Part shown: piece after piece, positions 24,987 to 36,900 of the stretch
Layout of the letters: every line of letters begins with the position of its first letter
Numbering within the stretch: the first letter of the stretch is position 1
Source of the DNA: Coturnix japonica
Taxonomy: Eukaryota > Chordata > Aves > Galliformes > Phasianidae
Reading direction: 5' to 3'
NCBI RefSeq assembly: GCF_001577835.2
Contig: NC_029519.1
Location: 75,346,363-75,410,362 of the forward strand
DNA: 64,000 nt
Made by a program: the position numbers and the translations under genes
The notes under the pieces: model-generated
The model's input: only the letters and a program-made list of their open reading frames with translations
Databases searched by the model: none
What the model was told of the DNA's origin: nothing

Positions 24987-26481
24987 ATCGTAGACAAAGA
25001 GGAGTACATCTCATCACTGCTGTCACAGCTGCAAACTTGCAGTGTCCCTGATCCCTTTGGGAGCCACCCACCCATCAGTCATCCCACCTCTATCATAATA
25101 AGCTTCATATCAAAACTCAGCTGTGTGCAATCACTTTTCTAAATAAAAACACAGCCAAAAATAAATCAACCCCCCCCCCCCCATCCCAGCATTTGCTAAC
25201 AGGACTTTGCCCCGTTCTTTAAGGTACCAGCAGAATAAGCATGCACAACAGCGATACAAGACCACAGACATGCTGCTGTCCCCAGGAAGTGAGCTGTGCT
25301 GAAAAACTCACAGCTTCCATGCTGAAATCCTCCCTCCTGCCAAGAATCAGTTCTAGATCTGTGCGTTGCTTATGTTCAAATTGAAGTGGGAGTAAAGCAA
25401 CCTAAGGCTGGCATCTGAAAGTAGTTGTGTTACGCCCGCTGTTTGAGTTGTCAAATAAACCACTCCATTATGAGACTCTCTAGCTTCCCTTCAGCCAGTT
25501 TCCAGTGCTTCAGTGGATTGTAATGCTTCTAGAGGCAATGTGTTGCAGCATCACGATGCTTTCCCTTTTATACAAGCAGGGTCCTGACGACCTATAAAGG
25601 GTTTTTCTGAAATACTACAAAGGACAACAAAATTCCTACTTAAAATGAAGGCAGAAGGATGCTTTTCCTTACTGAGAACAAGCAGCCTTTCAAGTTACTT
25701 TGCCAGAGCGCATTCTAATGCTATCTATTACTGGCCAGTGAGAGTGGTACAGCCCAGGCTGTGATTTGCTTAATGAAAGACACTTCTCCAGAAGATTTTG
25801 GCAGACACAATCAGTTCTATTGCCAGGCAGCATTCATGTGATTATAAACGTTAGCGATCGCTTTGGATACTGAATAAATCCCTCCAAAAAGATCACAGCT
25901 ACTGTGTGGCTCTGAAGAAACAAGCGCTGGGTACAGATTACTGTTTGCTGTGCACTGGATTATTGATACAATTGGGAACAAATACCTCCTGTGGGCTGCC
26001 AGGCAGGCACTGACAACTACTAATTTCTGTATAAAAGCACAAGTGCCTGTTTGCAAATTTACAGCAGGGCATCACTGCAAAGCAGCTTCATTTTCTCTTT
26101 AGGGATGCACTTGTAACGTAAATATATAAAAGAATTTGACTCTGCTTACTATGACAGATCTGTGGCAATTTACATAAGCTGAGGGGTTGGCCTGAGAGTC
26201 TAAGGTCGATTTTTGGCATGAAACAGCAGGAAAGTGAGATGCTGCCCTTACACTTACATGAGACACTAATGCCTCTCCTTCTTTTGACACTGCAGCAAAT
26301 GCACTGTGACATAAGTACTGACAAAACATTAATGGCAAAATGAGCTAACGGGGCTGTATCTGTTTGGATAAAAATTGTTTTCTTGTGGTGTTTCTTCTCT
26401 GTACCCTCCTGTAATTTCTTCAACAGCCTTTTGAAAATGAATGCATAATACATGTCCATTGGCCTAATCCCAGAGCTCATT
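24987..26481 (-). other. Probable 3' UTR of gene A
   Basis: No coding potential or known repeat is seen between the gene A stop and the candidate poly(A) signal. Assignment as 3' UTR depends on that signal being used. Confidence 0.3.
25170..25182. repeat. Poly-C tract, 13 bases
   Basis: An uninterrupted run of C follows AATAAATCAA, inside the probable gene A 3' UTR. Confidence 0.9.
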
Positions 26482-26547
26482 TCAGTGCATGGCAGGAAAG
26501 CAGTCGCACAGGCCTCTCTTCTCTGCTCTCAGGAGGAGGGTTTCTGT
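26482..26547 (-). CDS. NICOL1: Gene A exon 4: C-terminus and stop
   Basis: The acceptor is a pyrimidine-rich tract ending CCCCACAG. The exon then reads TETLLLRAEKRGLCDCFPAMH and a TGA stop at 26482-26484. The CDC pair supplies the last two cysteines. The tail CFPAMH resembles CWPAGH of the human protein. The dibasic KR at residues 81-82 could be a processing site, but nothing else in the sequence shows that it is used. Confidence 0.9.
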   Translation of the reverse strand, partial: TETLLLRAEKRGLCDCFPAMH

Positions 26548-29500
26548 CTGTGGGGAAAAAATAGAGTGAAAAAGAAACAGAAAGAAGGAAAGAAAAAGAA
26601 AGAAAGGAAGAAACTGTAAAAAAAGCACTTTAAAAAGGTACGAGTGTAAAATCAATTGACCTAATTCTGCTACACAGCTGTAGTCAAGGTGCTTTGCTGA
26701 GTGAGAAATCATAGTTATTAGGGTCGGCTTCCATCCAGAAAAAGTGACACAAAATAAGCATATTCAGAATCAAGAGGCACGGAGTGTATTTTGGTAACCC
26801 AAATGTTTCCATTTCCATCGTTAACTTCCAGGGACAGAGCTGTCAATATTATTAAAATGTCCTTTCTAAATGCTGAGCAAAATTCCATTTTCAGCTGCGC
26901 TGCTCTTAATTCCCTCCCAGTGATTGATGGCTTCCTGTTGATGAAGCCTTCAGAGCTGTACAATTTAATTGTGCCAGATAGAGTGTGCTAAGGGGCCGAT
27001 TATGCTCTCCATTACGCTGCTGTTTCTCCACTGGGCTCAATCCCACTGTCAGTCCAACCACCTTGTCTAACTCACCTCTTTTTAGGGCAGATCTGGACTT
27101 GAGCTTGTGGCTCTCGTGTCAACCTGAAGTATCTTGGTGGCAGTCACCTTATTACCAACTCTATTTGGAGCTGTTCCTCTAGATCCCCATCAAAAGCTTA
27201 AAAACCATTTTCTGTACAAATCATTTAGAGCTATTTGTTCTGAAAACATACGAATGTTTTCCTGAGCATAAAGTTGTAGTTTTCAACCTGTGGTCTACAG
27301 CCCCTTAAGTAGTTTGCAGACTAACTCTGAAGAGTTCCTTGGGGAAAAGAAAAATCCTTAAGCCTTTCCAGGCTTAAATTCAGCATAAATGGATTTCCCA
27401 TTTGCACTTGGGGGGGGGGGGGGAAGAAAAAAACAACCAAAGAAATGAGAATACTAAAGCTTGGAGATTTCTTATTAGCAAATGATCAGAAAGTTCTGTG
27501 AAACACCAACTCTTCGGCTGGTGTTCCCCTTACAGGATGCTTCCAGACAAAATCAGCAGAGGCCTAATTAATGAATATAACCAGTTCCCATAGCAATAGC
27601 CGGCACTTCTACCCAGGGATCTACTCTGCCGAGCCCAGACAACCTGACCCCCAGCCCAGTGCCTCCATCCCCAGCCACTCCCACTCTGCTGCTCACCTCT
27701 TGCTCTCACAGTGCAAGCTTTGCAGGCAGAGGCTATTTGAGAGATGCTTTTTCCTTCCTTCACTTCATTCTTTTCAACCTAAACTTCTGACATCTACCTT
27801 TGCATCAAAGACGACTTGCTCACATTCCTTGTCTGCTTTCACTTATCAGCTTAGTGCAATGGCGAGCGTTATTGTTGTACACTCAAGAAGCGCTGCTTCT
27901 TGGTTACACAATGCAATCCTGGATGAGTGAATGCTCCCATTGTTGGGAGCCCAGTAGAAATCACTGAATCATCTTAATGTCACACAGGCTTATTGGTTTG
28001 CACTGTAATGCCAGCGAGCTGTCACTGGTACACAAACCCCGCCAAGGCATCACTCATGACTACCTACAGGCAGGAGGAGCAGCTGCGGGACCACTCATCT
28101 ATAAAGTAAAAGACTTTGAGAGAGAAGCATCGATTACCAAAATTAACCGTGGCCACATTGGCAGTGGTGTAGGAAGTCCCTGACTGATCAGTCCTCCATG
28201 AGGTTTGCCCTTAGAACAAGAATTTTAAAGACTCAAAGCTGTTCAGTGAAGTTATGTGTGTGTAAAACGTGAGGAAACAGAGTTGGGTCAGTACCAGCCA
28301 AACCAAAGGAATAAACATGTCCACCTTTCCTCTCTGCCAGCCCTGTTTGCCACCCTATTGCTATTCCATTCACCAGCTGCTCCCACCCATAGAGTGATGA
28401 ATCCACTGTTAAGAAGCAACGTTATGAAACAGAGAATAAACCTCCTTCCTCACTCTTTTCTCCTACACACATCTCCTTTTCTTCTTTATTTTATGCATGA
28501 ATTGTCTGGGGTAATCCTTTAGCCTGTTATGCAAGAAGTCAGGCTACTGAAGCTCTCCAACCGGGTGGCAAATAATCTGCGCTTGGTACAATCCTATTTG
28601 CTGGAACGAAAGTGAGTCAGCAGAGATGTGGTGTCTGCTGTATGCAGACAGGCAGACCTGGCAGCTCGGAGACAAAGGCTAAGGAAAACTTTTCCTACAG
28701 AAGCACATACCCGCGTGTCTAGGTTATACGCCATCTTCTTTAAGTCCTGCAACGCCCTCTGCATGAACTCAAACGCATGGCAGTCAACGCAGGGACGGCC
28801 TGGAAAAAAAAGGTATAGAAAAAAAAGACATCAGTGACACAGCATGAAATGCGGAATGCAGCAGTACAAAGAGGGAGCACTCAGAGACCTCGTAATGCCA
28901 GGAGGCATCTGTGCAAAGTTAAGGCTGCCTATGGCCAGGCAATGTGTGAGTGCCCACTTCTTGAGTGAGGACCAGCAAAAGCACAAGAGTGCTTTGCTGC
29001 TTTGCCTATTTCAAACACAGCCCAAGCTTTGTTCTGCCAGGTGCTGAATGCCTTCAGCCCCCATCCTCTCTCTTTGAAATGGAAATCCTGTTCCTCCCCA
29101 CACTGGGTTAATTCTCCACAGGTTGGCTGCAAATAACAGTTGCAGTGGATCAAAAATCAGCCAGCCAGCTCCGTTTTTATGAGAGCAAGATCTTAGGAGA
29201 ACAGCTTGGCAAGGGTCAGCACCAGATCTGTACTTGTTTCCTTCACCTGCTGCTCTGTTTTTTCTCTGCCAGTAATGCAAAGTGTCCCACTGGCTCTGCA
29301 GCTGGTGCCAATGTGTAGAGGGACAGGGCAGGAGGAAGGCAGGGAGAGGAAGAAGAAGGGATGTGCCAACAACCTCCTGGCTCACTGCTGGGCTTGGGCA
29401 TTTCTGCTCTGCCAGGATTCACCCTGCACCGATCTTGTGCCCTTTAGTAAAAGAATAAATGGAGTATGTGCTTTCAGAGGAAGAAATTGCAGACACAGGG

Positions 29501-32500
29501 AGACTCAGGAGGAATGGAGAGAGAAGAAATCTTACATTGATCACGGAGCCCTGACAGTGTGTGTGGGGAAATGTTAAAATCTTTGTCCCCAGGCAGCCAC
29601 TTGTGCTGCTCTGACAAAGCGAAATGAGTACAAAGCTACTGCTGAGGTGGCTACAGAGCTCCCTGCAGCCTGTTATCAGTATTTAGACAGTCAAACTGCT
29701 CTCACTTCTGAGCATGGAGGAAGCCTGAATACTCAGTGTGCTGTTGGCAAACCTGCCACTGTCTTGGGGCCATGGCCTACACCTTCCCATTGCAGGGCTC
29801 TTCTCAGAAAGCAGCCTACCCTGGCCTACTTGCCTGCCCTGAAGTGACTGTCACCAGATTGCACGTATAACCAGGGCCTGCACTCAGTGATCCTTGCAAG
29901 TCTCTTCCAACTTGGGATATTCTATGACACTGAAACACCCCAGCTGTTCAAACTGACCTACATTTTTCTCACATTAATTTGACATGTCATTTCTTGAATC
30001 CATGGGAACTTTCAGCGTCTGCATCACGCTGTGCCAATGAGTCCCACAGCTCAGCAGCTCACTCTGTGAGCAAACTGTCCATCCTGTAGGCTCTGAAGTT
30101 AACTTCAACGGCTGTCACTTTCTGCCTCCAATTTTTTTTGCAGTGAAAGAGACATTTATTACATAATCCCCATCTTTGCCCCACTTCTGACTTTGCTGAT
30201 CTCCATCACTCCCCACCTCGGTGTCACCCTTCCAGACTGAACAGCTGGCCTGCAAGCTGCCCTACCTAAACTGGGCTCATCCTCTCTTCATGCTCACTAC
30301 ATTTTCACTAAGACGCTCGTGAACATTTCCTCAGACTAACTCTGCCTGGTTTACAAGGGGGTTGAGCAAATCTAAGTACATTCTGCTTTCTGTCCTCAGC
30401 TGCAGGTTCCCACACTTTCCCTTGCTCACAGCAGCAGAGACCATGCACTTGCTCAGTCAGCTGAATTGCTGATTACTTTTTCTCCAGACCAACTCTTGAA
30501 TGTACAAGTCCTGTGGCCAGAACGAGGACAAGGGAGAAAGTTATGGTGAGAAGGGCAGAAGCAGCACAGGCTTACATCAGCTTAAAGCAATCGTGGAACC
30601 AAACCTTAAGTCCCACCATAGCAAAGTACAGCAGAGTGCTATTAATTCCTTGCTGACAGCTGGGAACAGGCTATCATTCATAGGAAGACTTAACAGGTTT
30701 GTGGATTAACATAATGAGAATTATCAAGAGTCAGCTATAATTCTTTAAATGGATCCTGTCAGCATGAGGACTGTGTCTGCCTTTGTGTGTCTGGGGAGAA
30801 GTGGGGGAGGAGAGCTTAAAATATGCTTCTTGGCTTCTTCTTGGTGAAAAAACAGAGCTGAAAACACTGTGACTTTCCCTCGCATACACATGCATTTACT
30901 CTTTGTATCTCTTGCACCTTAGCTCATGCAACCAGACTGACCGGCTTCTTTCTTCAGTTCCACATTTCATCCTTCATAGTGGGCAATCTGGACTGGAAAT
31001 GCAACGGTAGCTTGGGGAAACTGCTTAATTAATTTCTGGAGGATTGCTCTGAACTTTAAAGAAAATACTCTTGAAAGCACTATCAACACCACTTCAGACT
31101 TGAACAGTTTTTGTAAATGCAAAGTAGCATGTATAAAGTATAAGGACCTAATTAATCACTCCTAATCAGCATTATTCAGAGAGAGCTGGGCCTGGCTCTG
31201 ACTGGCAAAGAGAAAGCAAAGTGGAGCTTAGGAGATGGCACCCCAGGCCAGAGATCAGCGTCACACAGCAGCACAGGACCTCTGCAGCTCTGAGAAGATA
31301 ACGTGGGCTTAAGCACATCAGCAGCGCTGTCCCCAAAATGGGTCAGTACCCGGGAGGATACAGAGCTCAGTGAGAAATAGCCCGTGGAGCTGACATCAAG
31401 CAGGGAAAGATTCAGGAATGTCTGTACTAGATCACATCAAAGCTCTGTCTGGCCCAGTGTCCTGAATTCCAAGCACTGTGTCTCATTTTATGTGTCTAGG
31501 AGCATTTCCAGGCTTTGAGAACAGCTGGCACTGATGGGCAAAGGACGGTAACTGCAGCACTGAGCAACTGTGCAGCATTTCCTCAGCCACTGGCTGATGA
31601 GGAGCACTGCAAGCTCCTTGTTGCTTTAAAACACTGTTCCTGCAGCAGCAACATTTATAATTCATGATGAGTCAGGAGCCTTCCTCCTGGCCTGGCCTCA
31701 GACAGAAACACCATTTGTGCATTCACAGCAATGCTGCCAGCCTCTGCGATTCAGGGCAGGGCAGCGTGTCTCTGCAGAAACACTGAGTGCCCTCCTTTCC
31801 TCATTCTCACATGCAAAAGCAAAACAAGACAAGGAATCTTTCTCAAGGACTCCTCGGGGGACTTAGTCACAGGATATCAGGAAGTTTAGATCTGATTTGA
31901 AGACAGTGGCCAAGCGTTCGTTCTGCAGATAAAATGGGAGTTTCTGCTACACAAGAGGAACAAGGAACCATTGCACACCTCCTCCAAGATGTGTTGACTC
32001 ACCTCTGCTATCACAGACACACAGAAATCACATAGGATTTATTCTTAAGCATGGTATTCTCCTTGAGCAGACAGTACTGACCACTTGCCACAAAACTACA
32101 TGCAATTGCATTCCCCATTTTTAAAAACAAAAGAATTCCCAGAGGGATTTTAAGCTTTCAGCGAGCAGCTGCTTCAAACTTCCTGACCAAAACACCCTGC
32201 GAACACTGCCTCCATTCCCCAGTGACTTCCAACTATTTCCTCATTTTAGAGCTGAGGAAGTTAAACTAGAGACACGCTCAGAATGATAGAAGAAATTAAT
32301 ACGGAGCTGTGATCCAAAGCCAAGAGCTCCCAGCTCCAAGGTGTCCATGAGCCAGTCAGCAAGGTATGTGTGTGTGGCTGCAGGGGTAAGAGGAGGGCGC
32401 AAAGCAGGACACGTGCAGCAATGAGAGCAGCACGGCAGTACGTACTTTCAGCAGGAATGACACTCCCCGAGTCCTGGCTGGCCCCCACAAGCCTCACGCT

Positions 32501-32569
32501 TAGCAGGCCCAGCACCGAGATGAAGGGGATCACCAAACGCATCGCACTCCAGGCAGAAGGCAACGCCAT
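26482..32569 (-). CDS. NICOL1: Gene A: NICOL1/C4orf48-like small secreted protein, 92 aa, three coding exons
   Basis: Coding segments on the minus strand are 32446-32569, 28711-28799 and 26482-26547. The spliced protein has an N-terminal signal peptide (about residues 1-31, hydrophobic core VIPFISVLGLLSV), a linker SGSVIPAES, the core RPCVDCHAFEFMQ (residues 43-55), a helical stretch RALQDLKKMAYNLDTR, and the C-terminus TETLLLRAEKRGLCDCFPAMH. Four cysteines lie at 45, 48, 85 and 87. From memory, human C4orf48 (about 95 aa) shares the same core and ends LCACWPAGH, so this copy has the more human-like tail. The family is secreted; in mammals it is described as neuropeptide-like and as a NELL2-interacting cofactor. 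All splice sites are GT-AG. A second intact copy lies about 11 kb upstream on the same strand. Family assignment is sure; calling it the one-to-one orthologue is inference. Confidence 0.9.
26548..28710 (-). other. Gene A intron 3
   Basis: This 2163-nt intron contains a 14-base G tract at 27410-27423. No CR1 piece or extra exon is recognised in it. Confidence 0.8.
27410..27423. repeat. Poly-G tract, 14 bases
   Basis: An uninterrupted run of G followed by AAGAAAAAAAC, inside gene A intron 3. Confidence 0.9.
28711..28799 (-). CDS. NICOL1: Gene A exon 3: conserved CVDC core
   Basis: This 89-nt exon sits between the acceptor TTTTTCCAG and the donor CGG|gtatgt. Joined to the phase-1 base of the previous exon it gives Ser, then RPCVDCHAFEFMQ, then RALQDLKKMAYNLDTR. 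It is the most conserved part of the family and carries two of the four cysteines. It encodes 28 of 29 residues identically with gene B (Met64 here, Thr64 there). It ends in phase 0. Confidence 0.93.
28800..32445 (-). other. Gene A intron 2
   Basis: This 3646-nt intron separates the signal-peptide exon from the CVDC exon. It contains a short CR1 3' end at about 29880-29932. Nothing else is recognised. Confidence 0.8.
29880..29932 (+). mobile_element. CR1 3' end fragment in gene A intron 2
   Basis: TGATCCTTGCAAGTCTCTTC and CAACTTGGGATATTCTATGA match the CR1 terminus in plus orientation, opposite to gene A. Confidence 0.65.
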
Positions 32570-32603
32570 CGCTCGTGTCAGTAATTCGAGCTCTCTTCCC
32601 AGC
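32446..32603 (-). CDS. NICOL1: Gene A exon 2 (first coding exon): signal peptide
   Basis: The coding part is 32446-32569, beginning at ATG (residues MALPSAW). A second in-frame ATG at 32542 (MRLVIP) would still leave a signal peptide. The exon ends GCTGAAA followed by gtacgt, leaving one base of a Ser codon (phase 1). Its likely 5' boundary is 32603, preceded by a strong pyrimidine tract and CCAG, so 32570-32603 is 5' UTR. The reading frame stays open upstream, but the acceptor site and the homologous start in gene B favour the ATG at 32569. The coding part is 124 nt, the same as in gene B. Confidence 0.87.
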
Positions 32604-32768
32604 CTGGAATGAGGAGAAAGAGTGAAAATCAGTAGTTTGCTCCCTGCAGAGAAGGAGATGAACTGTGATACGCAAAGACCCGCAGGTACACACAAGGCCA
32701 CACTCATGCATCACGGTGATGACATACTGTGGGCTGCAATACTCCCAAAGGAGCAGTTTGCCCAGTAC

Positions 32769-32827
32769 CTGAGCTTTCTCTTCACCCGTGGAGCAGCTGA
32801 AACGAGCAGGCGAGACTCCAGCATTCA
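32769..32827 (-). other. Gene A noncoding 5' exon (start approximate)
   Basis: A donor site GCTCAG|GTACTG puts the exon end at 32769. The next exon begins at 32603, giving a 165-nt 5' UTR intron. Gene B has a matching donor (GATCAG|GTACTG) at the same place relative to its promoter block. The transcription start is not visible and is placed here only by the position of the conserved upstream block. Confidence 0.6.
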
Positions 32828-32900
32828 CTCTGAGCATGCGTCCCCCTGCATCCCCCCTTCCCCGATTAGGGTCATTGCCATGGAGATTTGCTATAGCAAC
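32828..32900 (-). promoter_or_regulatory. Gene A proximal promoter block with RFX-like X-box
   Basis: Read on the minus strand the block begins GTTGCTATAGCA (32889-32900), an imperfect X-box palindrome of the kind bound by RFX factors. It continues with AATCTCC, ATGGCAATGACC, GGGGAAGG and CATGCTCAGA (down to 32828). The same elements in the same order lie upstream of gene B (45837-45914). No convincing TATA box is seen. Binding by RFX is an inference from the motif. Confidence 0.6.
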
Positions 32901-34920
32901 ACGGAAAAATTGGAGCTGCCAAGTGGAGGAGAAGATTTAAAGGGACCACAATGCTGTGGATGGTCACTGCTGTTCTCTGCTTTCACCCCTTCCAAGGCCA
33001 CCTCATCTCCTCAGTGGACACCAGCCACTGCCATCCACGTCAGAGGGTCTTGGGCAATGTTTGGGTTGGCTGCTTTTATTCTTGAAGTGACTGTGCTGAA
33101 CCATGCAGCTCCCATCCCTTGGTTGAACTGTAACTCAAAGTGAGATTTTATTCCCAGAGATTACAAATAATAAGAAGGAAACTCAGAAGTTTGCTTGGGA
33201 GGAGAAAAGATCCAGTGAGTGTTGGCGGTGTCTCAAGCTGCCTTGTGTAGAAGGTTCAAATGTTGTTCTCAGTCACTGGGGTCTTGAGAAGGTCATTCAA
33301 GGCACGTGTGTCTACCAAAATATCTCCACTGACACTATAAGTATATAAGACTCCCAGTCCAAGCTCTGGAGTTGGGTGCCTGAGGTGAGATTGTGTGAGA
33401 TGGCCCAGTTTAACACCGCCTGTCTCTTAACAAGCTTCAGATCCCTGCTAAATGAGCAGCCCCACAAGAGCCAGGATGTAATGGAACAACACTGTACAGT
33501 TTGCCTGTACACTCATCTAGGGCTGGTCACATAGTCTAGCCTTGATCTGCAGTTTTAAATAACACCAAATGGAAATTCTGGCACAAAATGTAAACCTTAC
33601 ACTTCCATTTACCCTGGCATATGTGTTTCTAGCACACACACTCATTTTGGGCCTGTGGGCCATATCACACCCTTCATACATGAGCTTAAAGAGGAGGACA
33701 GAAAGCAGTTACCTACATGTGCAACAGTCTTTGTTAATGTGGGAAGCATTGTTTATCCTAATATTTTTTCGAGGTACTAATACAGTCTTTTCTGTAGTTG
33801 TAAAGATTATATAAAATCATTTCCATAGTTACTTGGTCTTTTCAGTAGGTTGATAGGACAGACAACACAACCCACAGTGAGATAAGGAATGGAATGTGAC
33901 ATACTGGGGAAGGAAAGCAACCTCAGAATTAAACAGAGGTCTTTCCCTTCTTAACTGCAAAGTGTAAGAGGGGATCAGAACAGAGAACTTGGGAAAGTTC
34001 TGAATAAAGGGAAGTTGAATGTCCTGAAATTTGCCATGCCCAGGATGCCAAGACCCCTGGGATACCTACACATAGTTTGGCAATATCTCATCATTAGGGT
34101 CTAGATATCACAGCTGAGTTTTGCTTAGTTGTGTTTACGTGCAATAAAGCTTCTTTGTTAGTGGATGGATTGACTTAGTCTTGTTTTCTGACTGCTCAGC
34201 CACCCACTATCCAGGCTTAACACTGTGATAGCACCACAGAAGGAGTACTTGCTGAATTGGACTATTGCCATCCAGACAGTGCAACAACACTGAACTTGCT
34301 CCCACTTGTAACAGTGGGGGAATCTACAGTAGGGCCCTTTCTATGCACAATCTAATGGGGCGGAAGGCATTATTTCTGTATTAAAACACTCTACTAGACT
34401 TAACATAATGTCCTTTTTTCAATTGCATGGTGCCAACATAAAATAATCAGACCTTGCACTTGCAGAGTCCATCCAGTTTTTGCCTCCTTAGGAAGCACGA
34501 AAAACATTCCCAACACCTCATGTTAGCACAGGTGTGTGGTCCAAGATGCATTTCTCAATTCACAGGGCAAAGAGCCAATATCTGTGGATAACTTCCAGAA
34601 ATCACCTCCTGCAAAGCTGAAGAAGAGAGCACGAAAGTACCTGAATGACTCCCTTTGCTATTACATTCACTATTGCATACCTCTGTGACTACACTATGTA
34701 GCTGTAGCTCCCTGCAAAGTCATTTATTGACTTCTAAATTTTCTGCTATGGGGTCACACGTCTGTGAGAAGAAAAGCAGCAAAACTGGTACAGGGCCCAC
34801 AGAGCTGGCTGGGTAACTGCCCATAGTCAGCAGTGAGTCACCATCAGCATGGAGGGAAGCATCACATGGGGTCTGGAAAGACTCGGTTCAAGGGTTATTT
34901 GGCATTTTGTTAGTCACTTC

Positions 34921-34974
34921 TATTCAATAAGCAAAGGGTATTCAATAAGCAAAGGGTATTCAATAAGCAAAGGG
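34921..34974. repeat. Three perfect copies of an 18-bp unit
   Basis: The unit TATTCAATAAGCAAAGGG occurs three times head to tail, immediately before a CR1 3' end. Confidence 0.97.
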
Positions 34975-34982
34975 ATTATTTA

Positions 34983-35050
34983 AGATCATAGAATCATAGA
35001 ATTACCCAGGTTGGAAAATACCTTGAAGATCATCAAGTCCAGCCGCAGAG
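34983..35050 (-). mobile_element. CR1 3' end
   Basis: GATCATAGAATCATAGAATT, CAGGTTGGAAAATACC and GATCATCAAGTCCAGCC mark a short CR1 end in minus orientation. It sits directly beside an 18-bp tandem repeat. Confidence 0.75.
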
Positions 35051-35159
35051 ACCTGATGTAACACCAGCTTAGGAAGTTATGAGAAACACTAGGAGAGAAG
35101 ACTAGAATTGCAAATCATACAGACAAGATGGAAAAAAAAAGCCTAAAAATGGAATAAAA

Positions 35160-35790
35160 TTTGATAAGGATGAGGACAAGGTGCTACACTTCATCAGGAA
35201 TAATCAGGAGCTCCCATTTAGAATGGGGAACGGCAGGTGAAGTGGCACTTCTATGGAGGAGTTGGGGAATCATGAGCTGAAATCAGTCTGTAACGTTCTG
35301 TCATTGCCAAAAAACAGGCAGTTATATCAGGATGTACAAAGAAGAGTGCAAGAGCTCCTCTCCTGTCCATCACAAGGTCTCAACGGTTGTACTACATCTG
35401 GTTTGGTCACTGCAGTGCAAGAATGGTAGGAACTAGCAGAAATGACTGAGGTTTAGGAATTGTGCTCTCCCAAAACAGCTGGAAGAACTGAGCTTTGTGG
35501 GCTGAAGGACAGAAGGGGACATGAAATGTCTTTAGGAATATAAAATACAGAAGGCTGTTGCAGAGAAACCATAGTTCTGAGTGTCTCTGAAGTACTGGAC
35601 AAGAAGCAAGAGGTTAAACTTTATCCAGGATGCACCACCAACAGCCCTAGAAAACTTCTTTATGGTAAGAAAAGCGCAGGAATGGATTGCCTGAGAAAAC
35701 AGGGGGATATTTAAGACTGTAGGTAGAAATTTTACATCTTTTAGGAATTGCATGGGGATGGCTGGCCCTGCAATAAGACAAGAGGTAGAC
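35160..35790 (+). mobile_element. Decayed CR1/L3-like LINE 3' region
   Basis: Scattered matches run in plus order: GACAAGGTGCTACACTTCAT, GCTGAAATCAGTCTGTAACG, CTACATCTGGTTTGGTCACT, AAGAGGTTAAACTTTATCC, TTCTTTATGGTAAGAAAAGC and GAGGTAGACTGGGTGATTTC. These resemble the order of motifs in a LINE tail. The copy is too diverged to name the subfamily and has no open frame. Confidence 0.45.
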
Positions 35791-36529
35791 TGGGTGATTT
35801 CTTTTACAGTTCCTCTCCTGCTTGTTGTGATTTCTCATATGATTATGAGACTCATTTTGCTTCCCAAGTTGTTACTTCTCAGCTGCCTGTGAAGCAACTC
35901 CAGCATGAACACAAACACCCCTGGGAGAAAAAGACTGCCTTTATGCAGCATCTGAAATTCTCCTTCCTCAGTTAGAAGGGCAAAGGCAACGCTTTTCTGG
36001 TCTAAACAAGTAACGTGTCAAGAGAGCGTTCCCATTTTGGGATGGTCCTCAGACTTCCATTTCTCAAGGCGAGGCCATAGGGCAGAGAAAGAAAACGAGG
36101 CAGGACTGGGTTTATGTTGTACAAAGGAGACTTTCCTATCTGACTAATTGCAGAGATCCTTCTTGGCAGTAGGCAAATGGTTTGCAGCACCATTTCCATC
36201 GTTGCAAAATGGAAACATGACTCCTGCTTTGGAGCAGTCTCTGCAATGTACAGGGCTGCAGAAGCATGGCCACTGACCTACTTAAGGGAGGTCTGTGTTA
36301 TGAGTTTAGGAAGCAGAGTTCATTTCTATACATAAGGACAACTGCACCAGATCACGCCACAGATCATTCTACAGCTTGCAGTATCTATTTCTGAGGATAG
36401 TATAAAACAATGTCTTCCTAAAAAGCTATTAAACAGCAACAACTCATGGGTCACCTCTTGAGTGCCTTTATTTTTCACTTGAAATCCAAAAGTTGGTATT
36501 TTTATATGTAACAGTCTGAAACAGAGTTT

Positions 36530-36900
36530 TGAGGCTTGAGTCTGAACATCTGCTTCTTAAACTCGCACAAATATTTAAAATCAGCAGTATCCTGTGGCAA
36601 AGATTTCCACAACTTAAATACGCAGCAGGTTATGAGAGTCATTCTTCTATTTGCTCTGACTCCACCACCAGCTGGTTTCGATTCATTGCACTCCTCTTCT
36701 TGTATTGGAAGGGGCAGCAAGAAGTCATGAGGACACTCATGGTTTTGTAAACTGCTGTCATCTCTTTCTTCAACCATCTCTTGTCCGCACTGCAGATTCC
36801 TGATTTGTTCTTTGCACATTACTATGTATAATCCTTGTCACCTTTGTCAGCAGTTTGCCTGGCTCTGCTGTATTCTTTTGCTCTGGCTGTAATTTCCAGA
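36530..36900 (-). mobile_element. Ancient amniote LINE-like relic
   Basis: The plus strand carries, in order, GTGGCAAAGATTTCCACAAC, TTCGATTCATTGCACTCCTC, TTCTTGTATTGG, GTTTTGTAAACTGCTGTCAT and CAACCATCTCTTG. This order resembles a repeat common in amniote genomes (FTTCCACA to TCTTGTATTA to CTTTTCC). Its minus-strand open frame of 105 codons (with LWKSLPQDTADFKYLCEFKK) is read as repeat-derived, not a gene. Confidence 0.4.

Noticed and set aside
32622-33143. 173-codon open frame on the plus strand
   Set aside because: It runs antisense across the promoter and first exon of gene A and shows no domain; the GC-richer promoter sequence explains its length.
36502-36819. 105-codon minus-strand frame with LWKSLPQDTADFKYLCEFKK
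   Set aside because: The underlying DNA lines up with an ancient amniote repeat, so the frame is repeat-derived.
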